Positions 41,107 through 50,697 are shown, counted from the first letter of the stretch. The stretch is DNA of 64,000 bases from JAUSIF01 sp963711595 (GCA_963711595.1 CAVQER010000007.1:802360-866359), one strand, 5' to 3'. Program-made: numbers and translations. Notes: generated by a model from the letters alone, not told the origin.

Positions 41107-43542
41107 TCAGCGGCTCTTGCCCTTGATCGTCCGCGTGCCGGGCTTGCCGCCGCGCGAGGAGGGGGCGCGCAGAGCCAAATCGTTTGCGGATCCGGCATCC
41201 ATTCGTGCCGACGAGCGCGGCGCAGGGCGGGGCCCTTTGGCCGTCGGATCGTCGAGCACGGCCATTTCGATCCCGCGCAGACGCTTGACCTCGTCGCGCA
41301 GCCGAGCCGCCTCCTCGAACTCGAGGTTGCCCGCCGCCTCCTTCATGCGCTCCTCGAGGCCGGCGATAACCGCCTCGAAATTGTGGCCGATGGCGATGGC
41401 ATCCTCGAAGCCCGTGTCCACCGTGACGCGGTCGCGCTCATAGACCGAGTTCACGATGTCGGAGATGGCATGTTTTACGCTTTCCGGCGTGATGCCATTC
41501 GCGACGTTCCACTCGTTCTGCTTGATGCGACGGCGGTCGGTCTCGGCGATCGCGCGCTGCATCGAGCCCGTGATCTGATCGGCGTAGAGGATCACGCGGC
41601 CGTCGATGTTGCGTGCAGCGCGGCCGATGGTCTGGATCAGCGAAGTCTCGCTGCGCAGGAAGCCTTCCTTGTCCGCGTCGAGGATGGCGACGAGACCGCA
41701 CTCGGGAATGTCGAGGCCTTCGCGCAACAGGTTGATCCCGACCAGCACATCGAAGGCGCCGAGCCGAAGGTCGCGGATGATCTCGATGCGCTCGATCGTG
41801 TCGATGTCGCTGTGCATGTACCGTACGCGCACACCCTGTTCGTGCAGGTACTCGGTGAGATCCTCCGCCATGCGTTTGGTCAGAACGGTGACGAGGGTGC
41901 GATAGCCTTGGGCCGCCGTCGCCCGCGCTTCGCCAAAAAGGTCGTCGACCTGTGTGCGGGCGGGCCGCACGGAGATTTGCGGATCGACAAGGCCGGTTGG
42001 GCGGATCACCTGCTCGGCAAATACGCCTTGCGTCTGACCGAGCTCCCAGCCCGAAGGCGTCGCTGACACCGCGATCGTCTGCGGGCGCATCAGATCCCAT
42101 TCCTCGAAACGCAGTGGACGATTGTCGAGGCATGAGGGAAGGCGGAAACCGTACTCCGCAAGCGTTGCCTTGCGCCGGAAGTCACCGCGGTACATGCCGC
42201 CAAGCTGCGGCACGGTCACGTGACTCTCGTCGACGAACACGATCGCGTTGTCGGGCAGATACTCGAATAGCGTCGGCGGCGGCTCGCCGGCATTGCGACC
42301 CGTGAGATAGCGCGAATAGTTCTCGATGCCCGCGCACGATCCGGTCGCTGCGAGCATCTCGAGATCGAAGATCGTGCGCTGCTCGAGCCGTTGTGCCTCC
42401 AGCAGGCGGTTGGCGCGCGTCAGTTGATCGACGCGTGCCCGCAACTCGGCTTTGATGCCGTTGATCGCCTGATGCAGCGTCGGCTTCGGCGTCACGTAGT
42501 GGGAGTTCGCGTAGACCTTCACGAATTCCAGGTCGGCAATCTTCTCGCCGGTGAGAGGATCGAACTCCTGAATGCTTTCGATCTCGTCGCCGAAGAGCTG
42601 GATGCGCCAGGCGCGGTCCTCGTAGTGCGCGGGGAAGAGGTCGATCACGTCGCCACGCACGCGGAACGTGCCGCGCTGGAAGTCCATATCGGTGCGGCGA
42701 TACATGAGCGCGACGAGATCGGCGATCAGCGCGCGCTGGCTGACCTGCTGGCCCTTCTGCAGAGCAAACGTCATCTCCGAATAGGTTTCGACCGAGCCGA
42801 TGCCGTAGATGCAGGACACTGACGCGACGATGATGACGTCGTCCCGTTCCAGGAGCGAGCGCGTCGCCGCGTGACGCATGCGGTCGATCTGCTCGTTCAC
42901 CGACGAATCCTTTTCAATGTAGGTGTCGGTGCGCGGGACGTAGGCTTCCGGCTGGTAATAGTCGTAGTAGCTGACGAAGTACTCGACAGCGTTGTTCGGA
43001 AAGAAGCTCTTGAACTCGCCGTAGAGCTGGGCGGCAAGCGTCTTGTTCGGGGCGAGGATCAGCGCGGGCCGCTGCGTGCGCGAGATCACCTGCGCCATGG
43101 TGTAGGTCTTGCCGGAACCGGTGACGCCGAGCAGCACCTGCGTGCGCTCGTTCGCGTCGGCTCCTTTCACCAGCTCTTCGATTGCGGTCGGCTGGTCCCC
43201 CTTCGGCTCGTACGGCGACACGAGTTCGAAGCGCTTGCCACCTTCGGATTTCTCCGGCCGGTCGGGACGATGCGGAACCCAGACCTGGTTCCTGAATTCA
43301 GGGCGACCCTCATCGATGAGCGCCTTCAACGCGTCCGCGGAAGCGGCGGAGCCGAGCGAAGGAACGTAGTCGGCGTCACTGTCGTGCGTGAGGCCGAGTT
43401 CCGAGGCGAGCTTGGGATCGAGCCCGGTCACCGGCGGCGAGTCGAAATGCCGTTGCGGCCGCTCCGCCATGCCGTGGCTGACGCCGCGGGCGGTGCGATA
43501 GGGCTTCTCGGTTTTCGGCTTTTCAGATTTGGGCGGCGCCAT
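41107..43542 (-). CDS. uvrB: Excinuclease ABC subunit B
   Basis: DNA-damage verifying helicase of nucleotide excision repair. 811 residues, longer than the ~670 of E. coli because of an N-terminal extension of about 120 residues rich in Pro, Lys and Glu, and a C-terminal tail rich in Pro, Ala and Arg. Core motifs: Walker A VLLGVTGSGKTYTMA, the beta-hairpin FVSYYDYYQPEAYVPRTDTY, VDESHVT-type motif II, LLREGLDIPE, and the C-terminal UVR motif near the end (EFEEAARLRDEVKRL). ATG 43542 has GGGAC ahead. Divergent from the zinc-ribbon cyclase gene. Confidence 0.97.
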   Translation of the reverse strand: MAPPKSEKPKTEKPYRTARGVSHGMAERPQRHFDSPPVTGLDPKLASELGLTHDSDADYVPSLGSAASADALKALIDEGRPEFRNQVWVPHRPDRPEKSEGGKRFELVSPYEPKGDQPTAIEELVKGADANERTQVLLGVTGSGKTYTMAQVISRTQRPALILAPNKTLAAQLYGEFKSFFPNNAVEYFVSYYDYYQPEAYVPRTDTYIEKDSSVNEQIDRMRHAATRSLLERDDVIIVASVSCIYGIGSVETYSEMTFALQKGQQVSQRALIADLVALMYRRTDMDFQRGTFRVRGDVIDLFPAHYEDRAWRIQLFGDEIESIQEFDPLTGEKIADLEFVKVYANSHYVTPKPTLHQAINGIKAELRARVDQLTRANRLLEAQRLEQRTIFDLEMLAATGSCAGIENYSRYLTGRNAGEPPPTLFEYLPDNAIVFVDESHVTVPQLGGMYRGDFRRKATLAEYGFRLPSCLDNRPLRFEEWDLMRPQTIAVSATPSGWELGQTQGVFAEQVIRPTGLVDPQISVRPARTQVDDLFGEARATAAQGYRTLVTVLTKRMAEDLTEYLHEQGVRVRYMHSDIDTIERIEIIRDLRLGAFDVLVGINLLREGLDIPECGLVAILDADKEGFLRSETSLIQTIGRAARNIDGRVILYADQITGSMQRAIAETDRRRIKQNEWNVANGITPESVKHAISDIVNSVYERDRVTVDTGFEDAIAIGHNFEAVIAGLEERMKEAAGNLEFEEAARLRDEVKRLRGIEMAVLDDPTAKGPRPAPRSSARMDAGSANDLALRAPSSRGGKPGTRTIKGKSR

Positions 43543-43635
43543 CGGTCCCAATATGGGGCGATGTTTGGAGCGAGGGAAGGGCCGCGGGCGTCTCAACTGT
43601 CAGGGGATGGCGGCTATGATAAAGGGTCATCCACA

Positions 43636-44436
43636 ATGCCACCTTCCGACGAGCCGCTTAGCCACAACCCATTCTGGAAGGGCGTCTTCGGCGGTGAGCA
43701 ACCGCAGATGCGCCGGGGCCGGCATTTTTTTCGTCTGCTGTCGCGGGGCGACGTGCCGCGTTGCCATTACTGTCTGGCGCCCTTCGCCGGTTTTGGCGCT
43801 CCGATCGCCCGGGCGGTTGGACGCGGCCCCTGGCGACGAAGCCACAGTCTCTGCAATCAGTGCGAAACCGTTTTACGGACGCAGCCGGGCGGGACCGAAG
43901 TCGCGATGGCGATGCTGTTTGCCGACGTCCGCGGATCAACGCAGATGGCTGCCGGCATGAGTCCGATCGAATACGGCACGTTGATGCACCGCTTCTATCG
44001 GGCGGCGACGAAGGTGTTCATGGCGAACGACGCCATCATCGACAAGATGGTGGGTGATGAGGTCATCGGTCTGTTCAGCGTCGGTGTGAGCGGTGACGAT
44101 TACGTCCGCCGCGCAGCGCTGGCGGGCCAAGAAATGCTGCGCGCAACCGGCCATGGCGAAGCAGGCGGCCCCTGGTTGTCGATCGGAGTCGGCGTCAACA
44201 CCGGTGTCGTGTTTGCGGGTTCGCTCGTTGCCGAGAGCGGGGCCTACGAAATGGTGGCGCTCGGCGACCCGATGAACTTTACCTCCCGGCTGGTCGGCGC
44301 GGCGCAAGGCGGCGAACTGGTCATGAGCGATGCCGTGTGGTCGCACGTCGCGGACGAAATTCCGGCGCAGCCGCGTACGCTCACCTTGAAGGGTTACGAA
44401 CAGCCCGTCACCGCGCACGTCACGCGCGTGGATTGA
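43636..44436 (+). CDS. Class III adenylate/guanylate cyclase with N-terminal zinc ribbon
   Basis: 266 residues from ATG 43636. Residues 42-77 hold two CxxC pairs (CHYC and CNQC), a likely zinc site. The catalytic domain follows: FADVRGSTQMAAG (first metal Asp), DKMVGDEVIGLF (second Asp), GVGVNTGVVFAG, and LGDPMNFTSRLVGAAQ. All catalytic residues for a homodimeric class III cyclase look present; cAMP or cGMP preference is not settled. No membrane segment. Divergent from uvrB. Confidence 0.85.
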   Translation: MPPSDEPLSHNPFWKGVFGGEQPQMRRGRHFFRLLSRGDVPRCHYCLAPFAGFGAPIARAVGRGPWRRSHSLCNQCETVLRTQPGGTEVAMAMLFADVRGSTQMAAGMSPIEYGTLMHRFYRAATKVFMANDAIIDKMVGDEVIGLFSVGVSGDDYVRRAALAGQEMLRATGHGEAGGPWLSIGVGVNTGVVFAGSLVAESGAYEMVALGDPMNFTSRLVGAAQGGELVMSDAVWSHVADEIPAQPRTLTLKGYEQPVTAHVTRVD

Positions 44437-44442
44437 CCCCGC

Positions 44443-45504
44443 CTATTGCCGTAGCGACTTGAGGTAGGCGTCGGAGAAATCCGTGCGCAGCTCGACCCAC
44501 ATGGGCATGTGGTCGGAGATCTGCCACGTGCGCCATTTGGGAAAGTACTTGGCCGGATTGGCGGCTTCTGTTGCGCTGTCCTGCTGCATCAGCGGCAAAT
44601 AGACCGGCATGTCCTCGTTGCGGAACACCGATTGATAGAGGTCGATCACGCCGCCGTCGCCGATCTCGAGGCGTTTCTCGCTCACGCGCAATGCGATCTG
44701 ATCGTAGAAGTGATCGCGATCGGTAACCCCTTCGCCGAACTTGAGCGGATCGGGGATCGTGAATCCATTGTTCTCCAGCGCCTGCATGGTCGAGTGCTGC
44801 GGGCTCACGATGTTGAAGTCGCCGAGCAGGATGTAATCTTCCTTCTCCTTGTCCTGGCGTGACTTGAAGAATTTCGCGATGCGCTCGATTTCCTGCCGCC
44901 GCTGCTCGAGCTTCGGGCCGGTGTCCTCGCCGAAGTAGATGTGCACCGTGCAAAGGTTGAATCGGAACCAGCCCGACTGGAACGAGACGAGAAACGGCGT
45001 GCGCGAGAACTGAACGCCGGCCGTGTCGGCGGTGACGCCGGCAGCCGCGGAAGCGGGCAAGACCGTTTGCCCGGTCGGCAGCACGATCTCGCCGGCGATA
45101 TGACGGAAGCGCACGACACCCTTCTTGAACACGAACGCCATCCGCTCGCTGTTGCCGCCGGTGCCTTCGGTGGTGTCGGTTACGATGTAGTCCCAATCCG
45201 CGCCGAGTAGCTTCATGATCTTCTGAAACGGCTCGAGGTTGCGGTTGACCTCCTGCATCGCCACGAGATCGAAGGTCGCGATGGTTTCGGCGATGTAATA
45301 GTAGGCCTCTTCCTCGCGCGGCCGCGGGTTGAACTTATTCGAGCCGAGGTCGCGCACGTTCCAGGTTGCGAGCAGGAGAGTGCGCGGATTCCGCTTCGCG
45401 CGGATCGCTGCGAGCTGCGTGCGCAGCGCCAAAAGGCGGTCGATGGTCCGCTTGGTTGCTGCCGCTGTCGCGGTAGCGCGTAGTCCACCGTAGTAAATCG
45501 ACAT
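44443..45504 (-). CDS. Endonuclease/exonuclease/phosphatase family protein
   Basis: 353 residues, no signal peptide. DNase I-like fold: LLATWNVRDLGS (Asn site), AMQEVN (metal Glu), LGDFNI and SDHMPMWVEL (catalytic DH pair). The long insert between 150 and 200 is unusual, and the N-terminus has a basic helix (TKRTIDRLLALRTQLAAIRAKRN). Substrates in this superfamily include nucleic acid, phospholipid and inositol phosphates; none can be chosen. Tail-to-tail with the zinc-ribbon cyclase gene. Confidence 0.85.
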   Translation of the reverse strand: MSIYYGGLRATATAAATKRTIDRLLALRTQLAAIRAKRNPRTLLLATWNVRDLGSNKFNPRPREEEAYYYIAETIATFDLVAMQEVNRNLEPFQKIMKLLGADWDYIVTDTTEGTGGNSERMAFVFKKGVVRFRHIAGEIVLPTGQTVLPASAAAGVTADTAGVQFSRTPFLVSFQSGWFRFNLCTVHIYFGEDTGPKLEQRRQEIERIAKFFKSRQDKEKEDYILLGDFNIVSPQHSTMQALENNGFTIPDPLKFGEGVTDRDHFYDQIALRVSEKRLEIGDGGVIDLYQSVFRNEDMPVYLPLMQQDSATEAANPAKYFPKWRTWQISDHMPMWVELRTDFSDAYLKSLRQ

Positions 45505-45569
45505 GTCCGCCGCCTCGGAATGTTCGGGCCGAATTAAACCAAGCTACAGCCAGCCGTTGCAAGCGGTTA

Positions 45570-46769
45570 TCAGGCAGCCTGCGCAGGCACCCGCTTGACT
45601 TGGTGCGCATGCAGCTTCGGCAACACTTCACGGCCGAAGCGGCGAATCTGCTCGATGAACAACTTGTTTGGCCGTGCGCCGAGATTGATGTTCAACAGCA
45701 GCGAATTGGCGCCGGCATGCTCGGCCATTTCGATCAGACTTTCGGTTACTTCCTTAGCCGAACCAAACGCGAGCTCGCCGCTCTCCACGCGCTTCTCGAT
45801 ATCAACCATCGTCGTATTGCGGATCTTCTCCCGATCCAGGGCTGCGGCCTGCTTGTTCTCCGGCCGGACGTAATCGAATGATGGCGAGTTGGGCGAGCGG
45901 CCGCCGGGCGGGATTTTCCCGCCGGGCTCAAGACTGCCGTGATGCCAAAGCACTTGCTGAAAATAGAGGAAATAGGGCCCGTATTCACGGAGTGCGTCCG
46001 CCTTGCTGTCGGCAACGTAGGTGTCGGTGAAGAAGCACAGATGGTCAGGCGTGATGCGGTGGCCGTGCTTCGCGAGCGCTTTCGCGAAGTAGCCGACCAT
46101 GTCCTCGGTCAGGCCTCGCTTGAAGTCCGGGATCACGGCCTTGAGGTTGCGCGCGCCGGCCCATTCGATCGTTTCCTTGCTGCCAGTGAACGGAATCCAG
46201 ACGGGTGGATGCGGCTTCTGGTAGGGGCGTGGCCAGATCGCGATGTCCTGGAAGGACCAGAACTTGCCTTCGTATGAAAACGTCTCTTCGGTCCAGGCCT
46301 TGATGATGATTTCGTAGGCCTCCTCAAAGCGCGCGCGCAACTCGGCCATGGGCACGCGATAGACCTTGTATTCGCGCGGCACGCCGCGCGCGAAGCCGGA
46401 GATGATCCGGCCGCGCGACAGACAGTCGACCATGGCCAGTTCCTCGGCGATGCGCAGCGGATTGTGCAGCGGGATGAGGTTGCCGACGAGCAGCAGCTCG
46501 AGCTTGGTCGTATGTTGCGCCGCGACCGCCGCCATCATGTTCGGCGAGTTCATCAAACCGTGCGGCGTGTTGTGGTGCTCGGTGAGTGCGACGCCGTCGA
46601 AGCCGACCCGCTCCATCTCCTTCCATGCTTCGATGTGCTCGGCATAACTGCGCGCGGCGACCTCCCGGTCGAAATGTTCGCGCGGCAGCGGATAGGGGAG
46701 ATATCGGTCCTTCTTCGCGTCCTCGAAATGCCGGTCGTACGGAAGCAAGTCGAAAATGTAGACTTTCAT
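45570..46769 (-). CDS. LLM-class flavin-dependent oxidoreductase (luciferase-like monooxygenase)
   Basis: 399 residues from ATG 46769. Luciferase-like TIM barrel: VGFDGVALTEHHNTPHG (about 52-68), SPNMMAAVAAQ, LLVGNLIPLHNPLRIAEELAMVDCLSRGRIISGFARG, HPPVWIPFTG. These bind FMN and oxidise with O2 or F420-type partners. Which substrate is unknown, but next to an intradiol dioxygenase an aromatic hydroxylation is plausible. The gene ends 65 bases after the nuclease-family gene start. Confidence 0.9.
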   Translation of the reverse strand: MKVYIFDLLPYDRHFEDAKKDRYLPYPLPREHFDREVAARSYAEHIEAWKEMERVGFDGVALTEHHNTPHGLMNSPNMMAAVAAQHTTKLELLLVGNLIPLHNPLRIAEELAMVDCLSRGRIISGFARGVPREYKVYRVPMAELRARFEEAYEIIIKAWTEETFSYEGKFWSFQDIAIWPRPYQKPHPPVWIPFTGSKETIEWAGARNLKAVIPDFKRGLTEDMVGYFAKALAKHGHRITPDHLCFFTDTYVADSKADALREYGPYFLYFQQVLWHHGSLEPGGKIPPGGRSPNSPSFDYVRPENKQAAALDREKIRNTTMVDIEKRVESGELAFGSAKEVTESLIEMAEHAGANSLLLNINLGARPNKLFIEQIRRFGREVLPKLHAHQVKRVPAQAA

Positions 46770-46779
46770 TGCGTCCCTA

Positions 46780-47670
46780 CTAAATCGGCGCGCGCGGCAG
46801 TCTCGCCTCGCCCGCCTCCATCGCGAACGTGTAGTCGAGGGAATACCACGGGCCTTCGACGTCTGATGCGGGCGGTTTCTCGTTCTCATGGCGAACGTAA
46901 TCGCCGACGAGGGCGCGCGTGACGCCGAATTGCACGTCCGAGTCGAGCCAAGGCGCGCCCTTCACGTAGACTTGGGAAATCAATGTCTTGAAGCCCTGTT
47001 TGAAGATCAGGAAATGCAGATGCGCGGGGCGCATGTTGTGCCGATCCTGCGCCGCGAGCAGTTCGCCGACCGGCCCATCGATCGGGATCGGGTAACCTGC
47101 TGGCAGGATCGAGCGGAACGAGAAGCGGCCGTCCGCGTCGGTTGTGAGTTTGCCGCGCAGATTCATGCCGCCCAGCTTCGGATCCTGATTGTCGTAGAAG
47201 CCCTCGGTCGAAGACTGCCACACGTCGACTTCCGCGCCGGCAATCGGCTGTTTCGCGCCGTCGATGACGCGTGCGTGAACGAACAGAGCCGGCCCCGGCA
47301 CCGGAGAAAACACGATGCTCCCGCCGTTCTCCACGCGCGGTGAGTTCAGGCGCCAGAACGGGCCGAGCATGTTGGCCGCGGTCTCGGTCTGGCCCTTGTT
47401 GCCGTTGTTGAGCAGACAGATGAGGCTAGAAAAACCCAACGATCCCGCCATCAGCACCGCCTCGTTGTGCCGCGGGTTCGAGTGTTGCCCGATCGCGTTG
47501 ACGTAGGCGCAGGCCTGCTGGAATTCCTCTTCGGTGAGCTTCACGTCGCGGGCGAAATCGTGCAGGTGCCGCACCAGTGCAGTCATGATCTCGCGGAAGC
47601 GCGGATTGGGCGCGCGCTTCAACTCCTCGAGCACGGCGTCCGTCACTTGCTTCTGGTTCTCGATGATCAT
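46780..47670 (-). CDS. Intradiol ring-cleavage dioxygenase (hydroxyquinol/catechol 1,2-dioxygenase type)
   Basis: 296 residues, the size of hydroxyquinol and catechol 1,2-dioxygenases. The Fe(III) ligands are in place: Tyr in WQSSTEGFYDNQ, Tyr in ILPAGYPIPIDGPVG, and the His pair in HNMRPAHLHF. The N-terminal helical dimer segment (ILEELKRAPN-like opening) is present. Hydroxyquinol cleavage gives maleylacetate; catechol gives muconate. Sequence alone does not decide, but the neighbouring flavoenzyme and the amidohydrolase at 55.1 kb favour a resorcinol/hydroxyquinol route. Confidence 0.9.
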   Translation of the reverse strand: MIIENQKQVTDAVLEELKRAPNPRFREIMTALVRHLHDFARDVKLTEEEFQQACAYVNAIGQHSNPRHNEAVLMAGSLGFSSLICLLNNGNKGQTETAANMLGPFWRLNSPRVENGGSIVFSPVPGPALFVHARVIDGAKQPIAGAEVDVWQSSTEGFYDNQDPKLGGMNLRGKLTTDADGRFSFRSILPAGYPIPIDGPVGELLAAQDRHNMRPAHLHFLIFKQGFKTLISQVYVKGAPWLDSDVQFGVTRALVGDYVRHENEKPPASDVEGPWYSLDYTFAMEAGEARLPRAPI

Positions 47671-47764
47671 GCGCGCCTCCGTGCGGCAGGGCGCCGATCT
47701 CTAAGGAAACGGCCCGCCGCGCGCAAGCACAGCGGGCCGAAGCCGGTGGGCAGGAAGTTGGGCG

Positions 47765-48640
47765 CTATTTCTTGTCGCGCCAGAAGGTGCAGTAGCGTTC
47801 GGCGTTCATGCCGAGCCACTGCTCGTAGCTTCGCCAAGTCGCGTATTTCGGCAGCTTGACCTCCTTGATTCCGGCTTCAGTGCATTGACCGGCATCGGCG
47901 AGTTTTTTCACCTCGGCGGAGAGGTCGTCCATGTAGGCGAGATGATTCTGGACGTCGGCTTTGGTGCCCAGCCTTCCGTTCGGTCCGGGGTGACCGGGGA
48001 TCAAACGATCCCAATCCATGGCGATCACGCGTTTCAGCGAGTCATGCCAGTCCGGCAGATACGAATCCGGCATGGCCCGGAAGTTGAGGGCTTCCACGGA
48101 GATGAAATCGACGGCGAAGAGCAGCTTTTCCTTGGGCAGACGGACGACCAGCGAATTGTCGGAATGATTCTTGCCGACGAAAAGGAGCTCCACGTCAGTG
48201 CCACCGAGATTGATCGTCCGCTTGTCGTCCACGGTCTCGTCCGGGATGACGATGTCGGGGCGCGCCATCTGCGTGAGGCGGTCCTTGGCGACGCGGTGGG
48301 CGACGAAGGTGGCGCCCGCATCCTTGAACGGCTTGCCGCCGGCAATGTGATCCGGATGGTGGTGGCTGTAGATCACGTAGCGGATCGGCGCCTGGGTGAT
48401 CTTGCGGATCTCAGCGACGTAGGCCTCGGCCGCCGGGCGGTTCTCACTGATCGGGTCGGTGGCGATCACACCCGCGGGCGTGACGATGAAGATCGATTGA
48501 TGCCCTTGGTAGCGGAACACGTAGACGTTTTCCGTTCCTTCGACCTTCGTGGTGGCAAAGGTCGGCGCCGGCGTTTGCGCCTGTGCCGTCATGGCGGCGA
48601 CAAGCAGGCAAGCGGACTGAAAAATTATTCGCTTCACCAT
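47765..48640 (-). CDS. Exported metallo-beta-lactamase-fold hydrolase
   Basis: 291 residues with a signal peptide (QSACLLVAAMTAQAQ). Metal ligands: YSHHHPDHIAGG (HxHxDH), a His in VGKNHSDNSLV, an Asp in FAVDFISV, and a His in LIPGHPGPNGR. The C-terminal AERYCTFWRDKK is conserved in the paralog at 48.7 kb. Family members of this subgroup are periplasmic, with unknown substrate; a beta-lactamase or quinoprotein-related role is possible. Lies 94 bases before the dioxygenase start. Confidence 0.88.
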   Translation of the reverse strand: MVKRIIFQSACLLVAAMTAQAQTPAPTFATTKVEGTENVYVFRYQGHQSIFIVTPAGVIATDPISENRPAAEAYVAEIRKITQAPIRYVIYSHHHPDHIAGGKPFKDAGATFVAHRVAKDRLTQMARPDIVIPDETVDDKRTINLGGTDVELLFVGKNHSDNSLVVRLPKEKLLFAVDFISVEALNFRAMPDSYLPDWHDSLKRVIAMDWDRLIPGHPGPNGRLGTKADVQNHLAYMDDLSAEVKKLADAGQCTEAGIKEVKLPKYATWRSYEQWLGMNAERYCTFWRDKK

Positions 48641-48722
48641 GGATGGCTCCCCTCGAATGTAATGACGCCCGGCGGTGAAGCGCCGGACGTCGCATCAGTC
48701 ATTCCAGAAACAGCCGATCCGG

Positions 48723-49634
48723 TTACAGGCCGACGCGCCAGTAGTGGCAGTAACGTTCGACGTTCATGCCGAGCCAGCGCTCGTAGTTGGCCCACGTCGA
48801 GTACTTGGGAAGTTTCACCTCTTCCATGGCCTTCTCGTAGCACTTGCCCTCGGCGACGGCTTTTTTCACCTCGGCCGAGAGCTCCTGCATGAAAACGAGC
48901 GTCGCCCGTGCGTCGTCCTTGGTGCCGAGCCTGCCACCGGGTCCCGGGTGGCCCGGAATCATCCGGTCCCAATCCATAGCCAGGACTCGCTTGATCCCTT
49001 CCTCCCACTCGATCGGCCAGCTGTCGGGCATGTCGCGCCAGTGCACCGACTGGATCGGAATCCAGTCCACGATGAAGACCAGCTTCTCTTTCGGCAGGTG
49101 CATCACCAGCGAATTGTCGGAATGATTGCGTCCGACGAACTGGAGTTCGAGCGTCGTGCCGCCGAGGGTGACGGTGCGCTTGTCGTCGACGACTTCGTCG
49201 GGAACCACGACGTCCGGATGGTTCACCTCGCTGATTCTCTGCTTCGCGTTCTTATGCGCGATGAAGGTGGCGCCGGCATCCTTGAACGGTTTGCCGCCGG
49301 CGATGTGATCGTAATGGTGATGGCTGTAGATCACATAGCGGATCGGCGCTTGGGTCACCTTGCGGATCTCGTCGATGTAGGTCGTCACCGCCTGCGGCCG
49401 GGCGAGGCCGATCGGATCGGTGGCGATCACGCCTTCCGGCGTCACGACAAACATCGCCTGGTGGCCTTGGTAGCGGAAGACATAGACGTTGTCGGTGCCT
49501 TCCACTTTCGTGGTGGCGAACGGCGGCGGCGCGGGTTGCGCGACCGGCGGCGTGGCGGGCTGCTGTTGTGCTGCGAGTGGCGAGGCGGCAAGGACGAGAA
49601 ACGCGGTTGAAAGAGCGAATACTGCACGGGGCAT
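48723..49634 (-). CDS. Exported metallo-beta-lactamase-fold hydrolase, paralog
   Basis: 303 residues from ATG 49634, preceded by GGGAGG; a TTG one codon earlier is not used. It is closely similar to the next gene: KVEGTDNVYVFRYQGHQAMF, RYVIYSHHHYDHIAGGKPFKDAGATFIAH, VGRNHSDNSLV, IPGHPGPGGRLG, NVERYCHYWR. The catalytic set is intact. Residues 21-40 form a Pro/Ala linker after the signal peptide. The pair arose by tandem duplication; 82 bases separate the two genes. Confidence 0.88.
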   Translation of the reverse strand: MPRAVFALSTAFLVLAASPLAAQQQPATPPVAQPAPPPFATTKVEGTDNVYVFRYQGHQAMFVVTPEGVIATDPIGLARPQAVTTYIDEIRKVTQAPIRYVIYSHHHYDHIAGGKPFKDAGATFIAHKNAKQRISEVNHPDVVVPDEVVDDKRTVTLGGTTLELQFVGRNHSDNSLVMHLPKEKLVFIVDWIPIQSVHWRDMPDSWPIEWEEGIKRVLAMDWDRMIPGHPGPGGRLGTKDDARATLVFMQELSAEVKKAVAEGKCYEKAMEEVKLPKYSTWANYERWLGMNVERYCHYWRVGL

Positions 49635-49762
49635 CAAGACCTCCCTTGAATTTTTTCGAGAGCCGCGGGGCTGGTGCCCGCTTTGCGTTGGACGAACGAC
49701 TGCGGAACGGTTGACCCCGCCTGGAGGGCCAATATTCCGGCCTCACGCAGCCGTGTCCCGCC

Positions 49763-50545
49763 TCAGTCGGCTTGGTCGTAAAGTGAAATGCGCCACGCTT
49801 CGCCCGTCTTGGAAAAGCAGACCCTGTCCACGAACAGGGGACGCAGGTCCTTCACAGGCGCCCAGCCGGTCCGGCCGGAAGGTAAGAGCAACTCGAAATG
49901 GGTCGGAGCGGGTGCCGCCTTGCCCTCGACGGGCGCCGGATGGACCGACACGATCGGCATCGCGGCATTCCGTGCGCGGGCCACGGTTGTGCCTCCGGTT
50001 GGGGTCGAGGTCAGCGCGGTGTCGTCGATCATGTAAACCCATTCCGAAAGATCGTTGTCCTCATCGACGCGAGTGAGCGCGATCTCCAGCGTGGCGGAGT
50101 CTGTGACCTTGGCGAGCGTCGACCCGCAAACGAGTGGTGATCCGGCCTCCTGGGTAAGCGTTTCGTCCTTTGCGAAGAACTCGAGCAGGCCCCATTGCGG
50201 GCCGATCTCGGTTGGGCCATCCGCGTCGCGCCCAGCGACGCGGAAGCCGAACGCGACCTTGAAATTGTGCGCGGCGTCGCGCTTTGCGTCGAATTCGTCG
50301 GAAGTGGCGCCGCCGGTCGTCCATCGGAAATCCGGGGCCACAAGGGTGATCGTGGCGGCCAGGTCCTGCCCGGCGACCGCGTCGGCAAGCTTCTTGCGCA
50401 GCTCGGTCAGGCCGGCGTCGCCCTTGAACACCGGCAGAGCGCGAACTGCGACTTCCGGATAAGGCACTTTCTTGATGGCGAGCACGGGCGATGTGGCAAG
50501 TGCCGCCGCGAGTGCGAAGAAGCTAAGGAAGATGATTCGGCGCAT
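49763..50545 (-). CDS. Exported hypothetical protein
   Basis: 260 residues from ATG 50545. Signal peptide IIFLSFFALAAALATSPVLAI. The rest is soluble with VAVRALPVFKGDAGLTELRKKLADAVAG, then TLVAPDFRWTTGGATSDEFDA, resembling a hypothetical family in Rhizobiales but without a known domain. The last part (LLPSGRTGWAPVKDLRPLFVDRVCF) looks SH3-like, suggesting a bacterial SH3 domain. Function unknown. Divergent from the SIMPL gene. Confidence 0.65.
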   Translation of the reverse strand: MRRIIFLSFFALAAALATSPVLAIKKVPYPEVAVRALPVFKGDAGLTELRKKLADAVAGQDLAATITLVAPDFRWTTGGATSDEFDAKRDAAHNFKVAFGFRVAGRDADGPTEIGPQWGLLEFFAKDETLTQEAGSPLVCGSTLAKVTDSATLEIALTRVDEDNDLSEWVYMIDDTALTSTPTGGTTVARARNAAMPIVSVHPAPVEGKAAPAPTHFELLLPSGRTGWAPVKDLRPLFVDRVCFSKTGEAWRISLYDQAD

Positions 50546-50697
50546 GTTTCTCACGGACACAAAGTTAGGGGCCAATCGCGGCCGGTAAAAGGCCCGGATC
50601 CAGTCCGGTATCGGCCTCCCTGCGCAAGACCCGGAACCCGCCGCAATCCAGCCGCGAAGCTGATGCTCGTTCTGCGCCGTCGCTTTGGGAGTAAACA

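Noticed and set aside
42871..43635. Long open frame running into the zinc-ribbon cyclase
   Set aside because: It is antisense to uvrB and low in conserved sequence; the cyclase begins at ATG 43636.
47700..47745. Terminator GGCCCGC/GCGGGCC before the dioxygenase
   Set aside because: A 7-base-pair stem with a long loop and no U run; too weak to list.
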